This document shows positions 1 to 8,700 of a DNA stretch of 64,000 bases, in pieces. Source of the DNA: Pseudomonas putida (GTDB taxonomy: Bacteria > Pseudomonadota > Gammaproteobacteria > Pseudomonadales > Pseudomonadaceae); NCBI RefSeq assembly GCF_001976065.1, contig NZ_MNAH01000010.1, positions 1 through 64,000 on the forward strand, in the 5' to 3' direction. Below the pieces are notes generated by a model that was not told where the DNA came from, ran no database searches, and saw only the letters and a program-made list of their open reading frames with translations. The number at the start of each line of letters is the position of its first letter. Position 1 is the stretch's first letter. Made by a program: the position numbers and the translations under genes.

Positions 1-531
1 ATCCTCAACGCCAACTACATCGCCCGTCGCCTGGAAGAGCACTACCCGGTGCTGTACACCGGCAGCAACGGCCTGGTCGCGCACGAATGCATCCTCGACC
101 TGCGCCCGCTCAAGGACAGCAGCGGCATCAGCGTCGATGACGTCGCCAAGCGCCTGATCGACTTCGGCTTCCACGCCCCGACCATGTCCTTCCCGGTGGC
201 CGGCACCTTGATGATCGAGCCGACCGAAAGCGAATCCAAGGAAGAACTGGACCGCTTCTGCGACGCCATGATCCGCATCCGCGAAGAGATCCGCGCGGTG
301 GAAAACGGCACGCTGGACAAGGACGACAACCCGCTGAAAAACGCCCCGCACACCGCGGCGGAATTGGTTGGCGAGTGGTCGCATCCGTACAGCCGCGAGC
401 AGGCGGTGTATCCGCTGGACACCTTGATCGACAGCAAATACTGGCCGCCCGTCGGCCGCGTCGACAACGTGTTTGGCGACCGCAACCTGATCTGCGCGTG
501 CCCCTCCATCGCCGACTACCAAGACGCATAA
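1..531 (+). CDS. gcvP: Glycine dehydrogenase (decarboxylating), C-terminal part
   Basis: The frame is open from base 1, so the gene begins outside the window and only the last 176 residues are present. The P-protein of the glycine cleavage system decarboxylates glycine and passes the aminomethyl group to lipoyl-GcvH. The visible part contains the conserved C-terminal block with GFHAPTMSFPVAGTLMIEPT and ESKEELDRFCDAMIRIREEI, typical of the end of GcvP, and it ends IADYQDA. It is followed by glyA and a lipoyl synthase, which fits a gcv cluster handling glycine and serine one-carbon units. The catalytic lysine region lies upstream of the window. Identification is confident from these C-terminal motifs. 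Confidence 0.93.
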   Translation: MLNANYIARRLEEHYPVLYTGSNGLVAHECILDLRPLKDSSGISVDDVAKRLIDFGFHAPTMSFPVAGTLMIEPTESESKEELDRFCDAMIRIREEIRAVENGTLDKDDNPLKNAPHTAAELVGEWSHPYSREQAVYPLDTLIDSKYWPPVGRVDNVFGDRNLICACPSIADYQDA

Positions 532-547
532 CCCTTGCGCGTAACCC

Positions 548-621
548 TTGTAGGAGCTGGCTTGCCAGCGAAGCTTTTGGCGGCCTTGATGGCCCCTTCG
601 CTGGCAAGCCAGCTCCTACAA
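548..621. repeat. REPIN-type inverted repeat (REP pair)
   Basis: Two REP arms with the core GGAGCTGGCTTGCCAGCGAA face each other across a short loop between gcvP and glyA. The arms are near-perfect reverse complements and begin and end with TTGTAGG / CCTACAA. This is the classic REP doublet of fluorescent pseudomonads. It could form a long hairpin in a gcvP-glyA transcript. Confidence 0.9.
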
Positions 622-663
622 GGTGTGCGTTCCCCATTTCGAGAACAACAAAGGACCTTCACC

Positions 664-1920
664 ATGTTCAGCAAGCACGACCAGATCAAAGGCTACGACG
701 ACCAACTGCTGGCGGCGATGAACGCCGAGGATGCGCGGCAGGAACACCACATCGAGCTGATCGCCTCGGAGAACTACACCAGCCAACGGGTGATGGAGGC
801 GCAAGGCAGCGGCCTGACCAACAAGTACGCCGAAGGCTATCCGGGCAAACGCTATTACGGCGGCTGCGAACACGTCGACGTGGTCGAACAACTGGCCATC
901 GACCGCGCCAAACAATTGTTCGGCGCCGACTACGCCAACGTCCAGCCACACTCCGGCAGCCAGGCCAACGCCGCGGTTTACCTGGCGTTGCTGCAGGCTG
1001 GCGACACCGTGCTGGGCATGAGCCTGGCCCACGGCGGTCACCTGACCCACGGCGCCAAGGTGAGTTTTTCCGGCAAGCTCTACAACGCCGTGCAATACGG
1101 CATCGACACCGCGACCGGGTTGATCGACTACGACGAGGTCGAACGCCTCGCCGTCGAACACCAGCCGAAGATGATCATCGCCGGTTTCTCGGCTTACTCG
1201 AAGACCCTGGACTTCCCGCGCTTTCGCGAGATCGCCGACAAGGTTGGCGCCTACCTGTTCGTCGACATGGCCCACGTCGCCGGGCTGGTGGCCACCGGTT
1301 TGTACCCGAACCCGCTGCCCTACGCCGACGTGGTCACCACCACGACCCACAAGACCCTGCGCGGCCCACGCGGTGGGCTGATCCTGGCCAAGGCTAATCC
1401 CGAGCTGGAGAAAAAGCTCAACGCCGCCGTGTTCCCCGGTGGCCAGGGCGGCCCGCTGATGCACGTGATCGCGGCCAAGGCCGTGTGCTTCAAGGAAGCG
1501 CTGGAGCCGGCGTTCAAGACGTATCAGGCGCAGGTGATCCGCAACGCCCAGGCGATGGCGCAGGTGTTTATCGAACGCGGTTATGACGTGGTGTCCGGTG
1601 GCACCGACAACCACCTGTTCCTGGTCAGCCTGATCCGCCAGGGCCTGACCGGCAAGGACGCCGACGCCGCCCTCGGCCGTGCCGGCATCACCGTGAACAA
1701 AAACGCCGTGCCCAACGATCCGCAGTCGCCTTTCGTGACCTCGGGCCTGCGCATCGGCACCCCGGCGATTACCAGCCGCGGGTTCAAGGAAGCCCAGAGC
1801 ATCGAGCTGGCCGGCTGGATCTGCGACATCCTCGATCATCTTGGCGATGCCGATGTCGAGGCCCAGGTCGCGCGGCAGGCGGCGGCGATGTGCAGCGATT
1901 TCCCGGTGTACCGCGACTAA
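664..1920 (+). CDS. glyA: Serine hydroxymethyltransferase
   Basis: A PLP-dependent enzyme of 418 residues interconverting serine and glycine with tetrahydrofolate. The N-terminus MFSKHDQIKGYDDQLLAAM and the block HIELIASENYTS are characteristic. The PLP lysine is in TTTTHKTLRGPRGG at about residue 230. The start at 664 is chosen because an AAAGGA ribosome site lies about 10 bases upstream; the frame is open further upstream but only through REPIN sequence. Length matches the family (about 417). Lying just after gcvP, it supplies or consumes glycine and methylene-THF with the glycine cleavage system. Pseudomonads usually carry more than one glyA; this is probably the gcv-linked copy. Confidence 0.96.
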   Translation: MFSKHDQIKGYDDQLLAAMNAEDARQEHHIELIASENYTSQRVMEAQGSGLTNKYAEGYPGKRYYGGCEHVDVVEQLAIDRAKQLFGADYANVQPHSGSQANAAVYLALLQAGDTVLGMSLAHGGHLTHGAKVSFSGKLYNAVQYGIDTATGLIDYDEVERLAVEHQPKMIIAGFSAYSKTLDFPRFREIADKVGAYLFVDMAHVAGLVATGLYPNPLPYADVVTTTTHKTLRGPRGGLILAKANPELEKKLNAAVFPGGQGGPLMHVIAAKAVCFKEALEPAFKTYQAQVIRNAQAMAQVFIERGYDVVSGGTDNHLFLVSLIRQGLTGKDADAALGRAGITVNKNAVPNDPQSPFVTSGLRIGTPAITSRGFKEAQSIELAGWICDILDHLGDADVEAQVARQAAAMCSDFPVYRD

Positions 1921-1936
1921 GCACACCGCAGTAACC

Positions 1937-2025
1937 CTGTAGGAGCTGGCTTGCCAGCGAAAGCGGTCGAACGATCAACATCTATGTTGAATGTGCCGCC
2001 TTCGCTGGCAAGCCAGCTCCTACAG
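1937..2025. repeat. REPIN-type inverted repeat
   Basis: An inverted pair of REP sequences (TGTAGGAGCTGGCTTGCCAG and its complement) between glyA and the lipoyl synthase gene. The loop carries CAACATCTATGTTGAATG, a segment nearly shared with the loop of the REPIN at 9743-9832, so the two descend from related full-length REPINs despite different arm sequences. Confidence 0.9.
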
Positions 2026-2059
2026 GTCCGTTTTTGTCTGACAGTCCCTGGGAAAACCT

Positions 2060-3016
2060 ATGAACAAAGTGCAAGTCGGCACCAAACTGCGCGGTGCGGA
2101 AAAGGTCGCGCGGATTCCGGTCAAGATCATCCCCACCGACGAATTCCCGCGCAAACCCGACTGGATCCGGGTGCGCATGCCGACCTCCCCCGAGGTCGAC
2201 CGGATCAAGCAATTGCTACGCAAACACAAGCTGCACAGTGTCTGCGAAGAGGCCTCGTGCCCGAACTTGGGCGAGTGTTTCTCCGCAGGCACCGCGACCT
2301 TCATGATCATGGGTGACATCTGCACCCGTCGCTGCCCGTTCTGCGATGTCGGCCACGGGCGGCCGAAGCCGCTGGACATCGACGAACCGAGCAACCTCGC
2401 CGTGGCCATCGCCGAGCTGCGCCTCAAGTATGTGGTGATCACCTCGGTGGATCGCGACGATTTGCGCGACGGTGGCGCCCAGCATTTCGTCGACTGCCTG
2501 CGCGAGATCCGCAAGCTGTCGCCGGGCATTCAGCTGGAAACGCTGGTGCCGGACTATCGCGGACGGATGGACGTCGCCCTGGCGATTACCGCCCTCGAGC
2601 CGCCCGATGTGTTCAACCACAACCTGGAAACCGTGCCGCGCCTGTACAAGGCCGCGCGGCCGGGCTCAGATTTCGAGTGGTCGCTGGACCTGCTGCAAAA
2701 CTTCAAGCGCCAGGTACCGCACGTCCCCACCAAATCCGGGCTGATGCTGGGCCTGGGCGAAACCGACGAAGAAGTGATCGAGGTCATGCAGCGCCTGCGC
2801 GAGCACGATGTCGACATGCTCACCCTCGGCCAGTACCTGCAACCGTCGCGCAGCCACTTGCCGGTCCAGCGCTTTGTCCACCCGGATGTGTTTGCATGGT
2901 TCGCCGAGGAAGGCGCCCGGATGGGCTTCAAGAACGTGGCGTCAGGGCCGCTGGTGCGCTCGTCTTATCATGCCGATCAACAACTTCATGGAGGTACCGC
3001 CGGTTTCAAGCCATGA
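2060..3016 (+). CDS. lipA: Lipoyl synthase (gcv-linked copy)
   Basis: A radical SAM enzyme of 318 residues that inserts two sulfurs into octanoylated carrier proteins such as GcvH. Both iron-sulfur cluster motifs are present: the auxiliary cluster CEEASCPNLGEC (Cys62, 67, 73) and the radical SAM cluster CTRRCPFC (Cys88, 92, 95). The C-terminal RSSYHAD provides the serine ligand conserved in LipA. It follows glyA with only a REPIN between. Pseudomonads normally carry lipA in the lipBA locus elsewhere, so this is probably a second copy dedicated to the glycine cleavage H protein; that reading is inference. Confidence 0.93.
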   Translation: MNKVQVGTKLRGAEKVARIPVKIIPTDEFPRKPDWIRVRMPTSPEVDRIKQLLRKHKLHSVCEEASCPNLGECFSAGTATFMIMGDICTRRCPFCDVGHGRPKPLDIDEPSNLAVAIAELRLKYVVITSVDRDDLRDGGAQHFVDCLREIRKLSPGIQLETLVPDYRGRMDVALAITALEPPDVFNHNLETVPRLYKAARPGSDFEWSLDLLQNFKRQVPHVPTKSGLMLGLGETDEEVIEVMQRLREHDVDMLTLGQYLQPSRSHLPVQRFVHPDVFAWFAEEGARMGFKNVASGPLVRSSYHADQQLHGGTAGFKP

Positions 3017-3054
3017 TGAAGTGACTTCTCTTGCACTTGCGCAGGCCCGGCCCT

Positions 3055-3816
3055 ATGACATTTGCCGTTCGAACATTGCTCCCATTCCTCAGTCTTGCCC
3101 TGTCGGCGGTCGCCAGCGCCGAGCCCAGGCCCGAACACATGGTGTATTTGCGTACCATCGCTCCGGGCATCGAACAAGACATCCGCTACGCCAGCGCCCA
3201 CAACTTCACCGGGCACCCGCTCGACGGTTACGAAGCCGCCGAGTGCCTGTTGTCCCGGGAGGCCGCGGAGGCCCTCGGCCGGGTGCAAACGGCGCTGCAA
3301 GCGCAAGGCTATGGCTTGAAGGTGTTCGATTGCTATCGCCCCAGCCGCGCGGTCGCGGACATGGGCCGCTTCGCCACGGAACCGGGCGACCCGCGCAAGG
3401 CCGAATTCTATCCACGGGTGGAGAAACAGGACTTCTGGCGCCTGGGCTATGTGGCACGGGTGTCCAATCATTCCAGGGGCGGCACCGTCGACCTCAGCAT
3501 GACGGGGCCGGGCGCCCTGCCCCCAGACACCTGGACGCCCTCAGCCGCGCCTGTCGATTGCACGGCGCCTTACGATCAGCGTTGGCATGACGGCGCGGTC
3601 GACATGGGCACCGGTTTTGATTGCTTCGATGAGCGCGCCCATACCGATTCGACGTCGATCAACACAACGGCCATGGAAAATCGCCAACGGCTGACCCGCG
3701 CCATGGAGCAGGAGGGGTTCAGCGGTTACTCCGCCGAGTGGTGGCACTTCACTTATACCCGCGATGCGTCGTTGAAGACCGTCATGAACTTCCCCATCAC
3801 CCCGCTGGCACCATGA
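3055..3816 (+). CDS. D-alanyl-D-alanine dipeptidase (M15D, VanX/DdpX-like), exported
   Basis: About 253 residues with an N-terminal signal peptide (MTFAVRTLLPFLSLALSAV, cleavage near ASA-EP). Zinc-peptidase motifs are visible: SNHSRGGTVDLSM supplies His and Asp ligands, and the C-terminal AEWWHFTY supplies the catalytic Glu and third His. The family hydrolyses D-Ala-D-Ala, here presumably in the periplasm during murein recycling rather than as vancomycin resistance. The start at 3055 puts the signal peptide at the N-terminus; the frame is open to 3031. The stop codon overlaps the start of the next gene (ATGA), so the pair is translationally coupled to an L,D-transpeptidase-like gene. Confidence 0.85.
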   Translation: MTFAVRTLLPFLSLALSAVASAEPRPEHMVYLRTIAPGIEQDIRYASAHNFTGHPLDGYEAAECLLSREAAEALGRVQTALQAQGYGLKVFDCYRPSRAVADMGRFATEPGDPRKAEFYPRVEKQDFWRLGYVARVSNHSRGGTVDLSMTGPGALPPDTWTPSAAPVDCTAPYDQRWHDGAVDMGTGFDCFDERAHTDSTSINTTAMENRQRLTRAMEQEGFSGYSAEWWHFTYTRDASLKTVMNFPITPLAP

Positions 3817-4532
3817 ACCGTCTTTGCACGATCTGCGTCGGGTTAATCCTGCTGCCCTGTGCCGCGCTGGCGCAAGGGCTCGACGGCAGTGCTCAATTGA
3901 TTGTGGTCACCAGCAAGAACTGGGACGACATCAAGGGCATTGCCCAGCGCTATGAACGGCACGGCAGCACCTTCGAAAAAGTCGAAGCGCCGTTTGCGGT
4001 CGTCCTCGGCAAACACGGCATGGGCTGGGGCAAGGGACTGCTCGACACTCGGCAATTTCAAGGGCCGGTGAAACAGGAAGGCGATGGAAAGGCCCCAGCC
4101 GGCATCTTCAAACTGGGCAGCGCTTTTGGCTACGACGCTTCAGCGGCCACTCGCCTGCCCTACCTCGCATTGACCACGACCATCGAATGCGTGGATGACA
4201 GCCAGTCCACTCGTTACAACGAACTGGTCGACGGCTCCGTGGTGGCGAAAGACTGGGACAGCTCAGAACGCATGCGCCGCAGTGATGACTTGTATCGCCA
4301 GGGCATTTTTATCCAGCACAACACCCCGGCATCCCCCGGCGCCGGCTCGTGCATTTTCTTCCATATCTGGCGTGGCCCCACGGCACCGACCCGGGGTTGC
4401 ACCGCCATGGACCCGGCGGATATCGCTCGCCTGTTCAGCTGGCTGGACCCGCGCCAGTCTCCGCTACTGGTGCAGTTGCCCGAGGCGCAATACGAGCAGT
4501 TGCGCGAGCGCTGGGGCCTGCCATCGCGCTGA
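3813..4532 (+). CDS. L,D-transpeptidase (YkuD) family protein, exported
   Basis: 239 residues with signal peptide MNRLCTICVGLILLPCAALA. The C-terminal half holds a YkuD-type catalytic block: IFFHIWRGPTAPTRGCTAM, where the His and the Cys of RGC correspond to the family's catalytic residues. GKAPAGIFKLG earlier resembles the usual TPxGxF motif. These enzymes cross-link peptidoglycan or attach proteins through D-amino-acid bonds in the periplasm. It overlaps the upstream dipeptidase by ATGA. Its last 98 bases overlap the 3' end of the convergent sterol-desaturase-like gene. Confidence 0.8.
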   Translation: MNRLCTICVGLILLPCAALAQGLDGSAQLIVVTSKNWDDIKGIAQRYERHGSTFEKVEAPFAVVLGKHGMGWGKGLLDTRQFQGPVKQEGDGKAPAGIFKLGSAFGYDASAATRLPYLALTTTIECVDDSQSTRYNELVDGSVVAKDWDSSERMRRSDDLYRQGIFIQHNTPASPGAGSCIFFHIWRGPTAPTRGCTAMDPADIARLFSWLDPRQSPLLVQLPEAQYEQLRERWGLPSR

Positions 4533-5538
4533 CCCGCAGCGGGCGCCTGGCCAGGCGGATCTTGCCCAGCGTGTCGACAAAGGGGGTGATGATCAGGCTG
4601 TAGAGACTCAGGTAACGGCCATGATCCGCTTCGCCGGTGCCAAAGCGAATGGCCTCAGGTTGCGCATGGGTGACGTAGAGCGTGCCGAACATCCAGTCCC
4701 AGAGTGACAGGTTGACTCCGAAGTTCTTGTTGAAGTGCCGCGGTGCGTCGCTGTGGTGAACCTGGTGCTGCGCCGGGCTGTTCAGCACGTGTTCGACCCG
4801 CGGCCCGAAGGACAGCCAGACATGGCTGTGGCGTAGATTGGCTGCCAGGGCGTTGAGGATGAACACCATGTAGGTCACGCCGAACAGCGTGTAACGGCTG
4901 ATCTCCCCGCCGCAGGCGTACCAGAAGACTCCGGCAAAGGCGCTGATGAATATCAGGTCGATCAACCGCTCGACCACCTTCTCGAGGAAATGCACCCGGC
5001 TCGCCGTCGCCGGCACCAGCACCGTCGCCGAATGATGGACTTTGTGAAACGCCCACAGGTAGCGCGAGTGGTAAGCACGGTGGGCCCAGTAATGGATGAA
5101 GTCCTGCAGCAGGAATACGCCCAATCCATACAGCAGGGACAGCGCCAGGTGCTCCTCGACCTGCACCCGTGCGCCCCACAATCGAGTGAAGAAGCGGATG
5201 TAGTCACCGGAACGCAGCACGTACGGATCGACCAGGCCAACGATGGGCACCACCAGCAGGACTTTGAGAATCGCGCGCACAAAGTAGTAGCGGTAATCGA
5301 GCAGCGCCGACGGATGAAAGTGCACGCGGTTGCCGCCGATGAACGTCCAGAAGGTGGGTGCGTCGGTCAGGCCGCGGGATCTGCGCCAACGGAACAACCC
5401 GTAGGCCGCGGCGTAGGAGGTGAAAAGAAAGGCCACGCAGAGACGACCATTGAGGTCGAAGAGTCCCAGGAACCGCTTGCTGACAGGCGCAACCAGCCAC
5501 GTGTAGAGGTACAGGTCGATCGCTGCGAGAACATCCAT
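4435..5538 (-). CDS. Fatty acid hydroxylase / sterol desaturase family membrane protein
   Basis: 367 residues with several hydrophobic helices. The histidine clusters of the non-heme di-iron hydroxylase family are present in order: HYWAHRAYH, FHKVHHS and, further on, HQVHHSD. Such enzymes hydroxylate or desaturate lipids at the inner membrane; the substrate cannot be inferred. The C-terminal 40 residues are low-complexity (Ala/Arg/Pro rich), and their coding DNA overlaps the end of the L,D-transpeptidase gene on the other strand, suggesting a late read-through extension. No operon partner is seen. Confidence 0.88.
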   Translation of the reverse strand: MDVLAAIDLYLYTWLVAPVSKRFLGLFDLNGRLCVAFLFTSYAAAYGLFRWRRSRGLTDAPTFWTFIGGNRVHFHPSALLDYRYYFVRAILKVLLVVPIVGLVDPYVLRSGDYIRFFTRLWGARVQVEEHLALSLLYGLGVFLLQDFIHYWAHRAYHSRYLWAFHKVHHSATVLVPATASRVHFLEKVVERLIDLIFISAFAGVFWYACGGEISRYTLFGVTYMVFILNALAANLRHSHVWLSFGPRVEHVLNSPAQHQVHHSDAPRHFNKNFGVNLSLWDWMFGTLYVTHAQPEAIRFGTGEADHGRYLSLYSLIITPFVDTLGKIRLARRPLRVSAMAGPSARATARIAPRATAPVAETGAGPAS

Positions 5539-5716
5539 GAAAGGCTGCCCCCTGCTGAAGTAGAGCGTTGTGTGTCGGTTGGAAAGAATGCTTTGCGCGG
5601 GAGCACGGCTTGACCGGCCCCCGTTATTGCGGATGTATCTTATTCAGGTATTGGGATTTCGGCAACCGGCATAACGCCTGCCGACGTCCGTGTCCGCAGG
5701 GGGGAGATGCGGTGGG

Positions 5717-6250
5717 TCAGAAATGGATGGCCTTGGCCGGGACCACGTCGATTCGGGCAACGGAACCGGTCAGGTGCGCCAGGTCCTTGTTGTGCTCGGC
5801 AATGATGTCTTCGGCGCTGAGGTTGCCGTTGTCGACCGTGGAGTGGGCGTCCGCCGCCAGCACCACGTCGTAGCCCAGTTTCAGTGCCTGGCGCACGGTG
5901 GCGTTGACGCAATAATCGGTTTGCAGCCCGCAGATGACCAGGCGCTCGAAGTCATCGATCGGCAACAGCTTCTGCAGGTTGGTCTGGTAGAACGAATCCG
6001 GGGTGGTCTTGCGTACGCGCGCATCCTTTGGTGACGTTTCCAGCCCTTCGGCCAGCTGCCAGCCCGCCGCTTCATGGGCAAAGGGGCTGCCCGTTTCTTC
6101 GTGCTGGATGAATACCACCGGCACGCCGGCCTTTCGCGCCCGGGCCGAAAGATCGTTGATGGTGGTGATGACACGCGAGATCTGAAAACACTCGTACTCG
6201 CCTGCGCACAAGGCTTGCTGTACATCGATGATCAGCAGTGCAGTGGTCAT
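5717..6250 (-). CDS. Isochorismatase-family cysteine hydrolase
   Basis: 177 residues with the full catalytic set: Asp in LLIIDVQQ near the N-terminus, Lys in RKTTPDSFY and the nucleophilic Cys in CGLQTDYCVNAT. Family members hydrolyse N-carbamoyl compounds, nicotinamide or related amides; the substrate here is unknown. A good AAGGA ribosome site lies about 7 bases before the ATG. It is transcribed in the same direction as the flanking hydroxylase and ggt genes, but with gaps of 178 and 68 bases, so shared transcription with ggt upstream is possible but unproven. Confidence 0.9.
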   Translation of the reverse strand: MTTALLIIDVQQALCAGEYECFQISRVITTINDLSARARKAGVPVVFIQHEETGSPFAHEAAGWQLAEGLETSPKDARVRKTTPDSFYQTNLQKLLPIDDFERLVICGLQTDYCVNATVRQALKLGYDVVLAADAHSTVDNGNLSAEDIIAEHNKDLAHLTGSVARIDVVPAKAIHF

Positions 6251-6318
6251 GGTTCCGTCCTTGAAGAAGTCAGTGGATCAGGGACGAACATAAGTCCGTC
6301 CCCCTCTAAACACAAGCC

Positions 6319-8046
6319 TCAGTAACCCAGCGACAACCCGGTGTTACGCCGCGGATCATTGGCCCCGTAGAAGCGGTTCTTGCCCACCGGCTTGCCCTCC
6401 AGCGACGGCGCGCCCACCAGGATCGCCGCCAGGTGGTTGGCATCCTGGGGACCGGCAAACTTGTGGCCCCAGCTTTCGAGGATCTTCACCGTGTCCGGGC
6501 TGGTGGTGAAGGCTTCCAGGTTGGTTTCCTCCGGCAGCCATTGCTGATGGAAACGCGGCGCATCCACCGCTTCCTGGATGTTCATGCCGTAGTCGATGAC
6601 GTTGAGCATGGTCAGCAAGGTCGCGGTGATGATACGGCTGCCGCCGGGCGTGCCGACCACCATCACTACCTTGCCGTCCTTGGTGACGATGGTCGGGCTC
6701 ATGGACGACAGCGGCGCCTTGCCAGGGGCGATGGCGTTGGCCTCACCCTGCACCAGGCCGTACATATTGGGCACGCCGATTTTCGAAGTGAAGTCGTCCA
6801 TTTCGTCGTTGAGGATGACCCCCGTCTTGCTCGCCATGACCCCGGCGCCGAACCAATCATTGAGGGTGTAGGTCACCGACACTGCGTTGCCCCATTTGTC
6901 GACGATGGAGTAATGGGTAGTGTTGCTGCCTTCATGGGGCGCTACGCCAGGCTTGAGGTCCTTGGACACCCCGGCCTTCTGCGGACTGATCGCTTCGCGC
7001 AGCTTGGTCGCGTAGTTCTTGTCGAGCAAATGCGCGATCGGATTTTTCACGAAGTCCGGGTCGCCCAGGTAGCTGTTGCGGTCCACATAGGCGTGGCGCA
7101 TCGCTTCGATCTGGTAATGCATGCCCTGGGCGGAGTGGTAGCCCAGGTCCTTCATCGGATAGCCTTCGAGGATGTTCATGATCTGGCAGATCACCACGCC
7201 GCCGGAGCTCGGTGGCGGTGCCGAGACCACGTGGTAGCCGCGATAATCGCACTCGATGGGCGCCAGTTCGCGGGTCTTGTACTTGTCGAGGTCGGCCTGG
7301 GTGATGATGCCCTTGTTGGCCTGGCTGGAGGTGACGATGGCGTCGGCCACCCAGCCTTTGTAGAAGCCGTCGGCGCCTTTCTCGGAGATTTCCCGCAGGG
7401 TCTTGCCGAGGTCTTTCTGCACCAGTTTCTGCCCGACCTGCATCGGCTCGCCATTACTCAGGAAGATCGCGCCGGAATCCTTGATGTCCTTCTTGAACAC
7501 GTCGGTGGCGTACTCCAGCAACTCGACGTCACCCTGCTCCAGCACGAAACCGTCCTCGGCGAGCTTGATGGCCGGGGCGATCACTTCCTTGCGCGGTTTG
7601 GTGCCATATTTTGAAAGCGCCAGTTCCATGCCGGACACAGTGCCCGGCACGCCAACGGCCAGGTGACCGCGGGTACTCAAGTCGGGGACGACGTTGCCCG
7701 CCTTGTCCAGGTACATGTCGGCGGTGGCGGCCAGTGGGGCTTTTTCCCGGAAGTCGAGGAACGTCTTGCGCCCATCGGCCAGCTGGATGGTCATGAAACC
7801 GCCGCCACCCAGGTTACCCGCCGCGGGATACACCACCGCCAGCGCATAACCCACCGCCACAGCGGCGTCGACCGCGTTGCCACCGTTCTTCAGTACATCC
7901 ACACCCACATGGCTGGCCAGGTGCTGGGCGGTGACCACCATGCCGTTTTCGGCGGCAACCGGAGCGACAGAGGCCGCATGGGCCATCAGGCAGCTGAGCG
8001 CCAATGAGGTCGCAATCAGCGATTTGGCAAAAGGTTCGTACTTCAT
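6319..8046 (-). CDS. ggt: Gamma-glutamyltranspeptidase
   Basis: 575 residues beginning with a signal peptide (cleavage near AHAAS). It is a periplasmic Ntn-hydrolase that splits glutathione and gamma-glutamyl compounds and self-cleaves into two subunits. The processing and catalytic threonine is Thr376 in GSNTTHYSIVDKWGN, which marks the start of the small subunit. GTPGGSRIITATL near the C-terminus is the conserved glycine block. Length is normal for the family. It is divergent from ogt with a 138-base intergenic promoter region. Confidence 0.95.
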   Translation of the reverse strand: MKYEPFAKSLIATSLALSCLMAHAASVAPVAAENGMVVTAQHLASHVGVDVLKNGGNAVDAAVAVGYALAVVYPAAGNLGGGGFMTIQLADGRKTFLDFREKAPLAATADMYLDKAGNVVPDLSTRGHLAVGVPGTVSGMELALSKYGTKPRKEVIAPAIKLAEDGFVLEQGDVELLEYATDVFKKDIKDSGAIFLSNGEPMQVGQKLVQKDLGKTLREISEKGADGFYKGWVADAIVTSSQANKGIITQADLDKYKTRELAPIECDYRGYHVVSAPPPSSGGVVICQIMNILEGYPMKDLGYHSAQGMHYQIEAMRHAYVDRNSYLGDPDFVKNPIAHLLDKNYATKLREAISPQKAGVSKDLKPGVAPHEGSNTTHYSIVDKWGNAVSVTYTLNDWFGAGVMASKTGVILNDEMDDFTSKIGVPNMYGLVQGEANAIAPGKAPLSSMSPTIVTKDGKVVMVVGTPGGSRIITATLLTMLNVIDYGMNIQEAVDAPRFHQQWLPEETNLEAFTTSPDTVKILESWGHKFAGPQDANHLAAILVGAPSLEGKPVGKNRFYGANDPRRNTGLSLGY

Positions 8047-8184
8047 GAGTCGGTCTCTTTTTGTTATTAAACAGGGGGAAACGCTTCAAAAGCCGTAGGC
8101 AAGTATGGTCGCGATTGCGTATTGCGCCTCCCCGGCAAGGCAGTATCCTTAACGCCTGTTCAACAATTCGGCGATGCGTGCAGC

Positions 8185-8685
8185 ATGACCTACACCTGTA
8201 TCACCCTGGCATCACCGGTCGGCGAGTTGAAGCTGGTGGCGAAAGGTTCACGCCTGGCGGCCATCCTCTGGGAAAACGACAAACCGGGCCGAGTGCGCCT
8301 GGGGCCGATGAGCGAAGCACCGGACAACGAGGTCCTGCAACGCACCGCGCAACAGCTGGGCGAATACTTCGCTGGCACCCGCCAGACTTTCGAACTCGAG
8401 CTTGATTTTGCCGGGACGGAATTTCAGAAGAAGGTCTGGATGGCCTTGCTGACCATTCCCTTCGGCGAAACCCGCAGCTACAGCCAGATCGCCGCGCAGA
8501 TCGGCAACCCGAGCGCGGTGCGGGCGGTGGGTGCGGCGAATGGCAGGAACCCGATTTCGATCGTCGCGCCCTGTCATCGTGTGATTGGCGCGTCGGGGCA
8601 ATTGACCGGTTTTGCCGGGGGACTTGAAGCGAAGCAGACGTTGCTCAGCCTGGAAAGCCAAACACCACGCCTGCCCGGCTTTTGA
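8185..8685 (+). CDS. ogt: Methylated-DNA--[protein]-cysteine S-methyltransferase
   Basis: 166 residues. The active site PCHRVIG contains the acceptor cysteine (about Cys130), and PFGETRSYSQIA and NPSAVRAVGAANGRNPI are the DNA-binding helix and asparagine-hinge motifs of AGT proteins. It repairs O6-alkylguanine by irreversible transfer to the cysteine. The start at 8185 (MTYTCITLASPVGELKL) matches family length; the frame is open to 8122 but the extra residues do not resemble the family. No strong ribosome site is visible before either start. Confidence 0.93.
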   Translation: MTYTCITLASPVGELKLVAKGSRLAAILWENDKPGRVRLGPMSEAPDNEVLQRTAQQLGEYFAGTRQTFELELDFAGTEFQKKVWMALLTIPFGETRSYSQIAAQIGNPSAVRAVGAANGRNPISIVAPCHRVIGASGQLTGFAGGLEAKQTLLSLESQTPRLPGF

Positions 8686-8700
8686 TTTGCAGGGGTAACC

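Noticed and set aside
1981..1998. CAACAT-ATGTTG loop of REPINs as a regulator site
   Set aside because: It is part of the REPIN loop and recurs with it, so no separate regulatory role is supported.
3055..3816. Vancomycin-resistance function for the VanX-like dipeptidase
   Set aside because: It has a signal peptide and no vanHA partners; a murein-recycling role in the periplasm is more likely.
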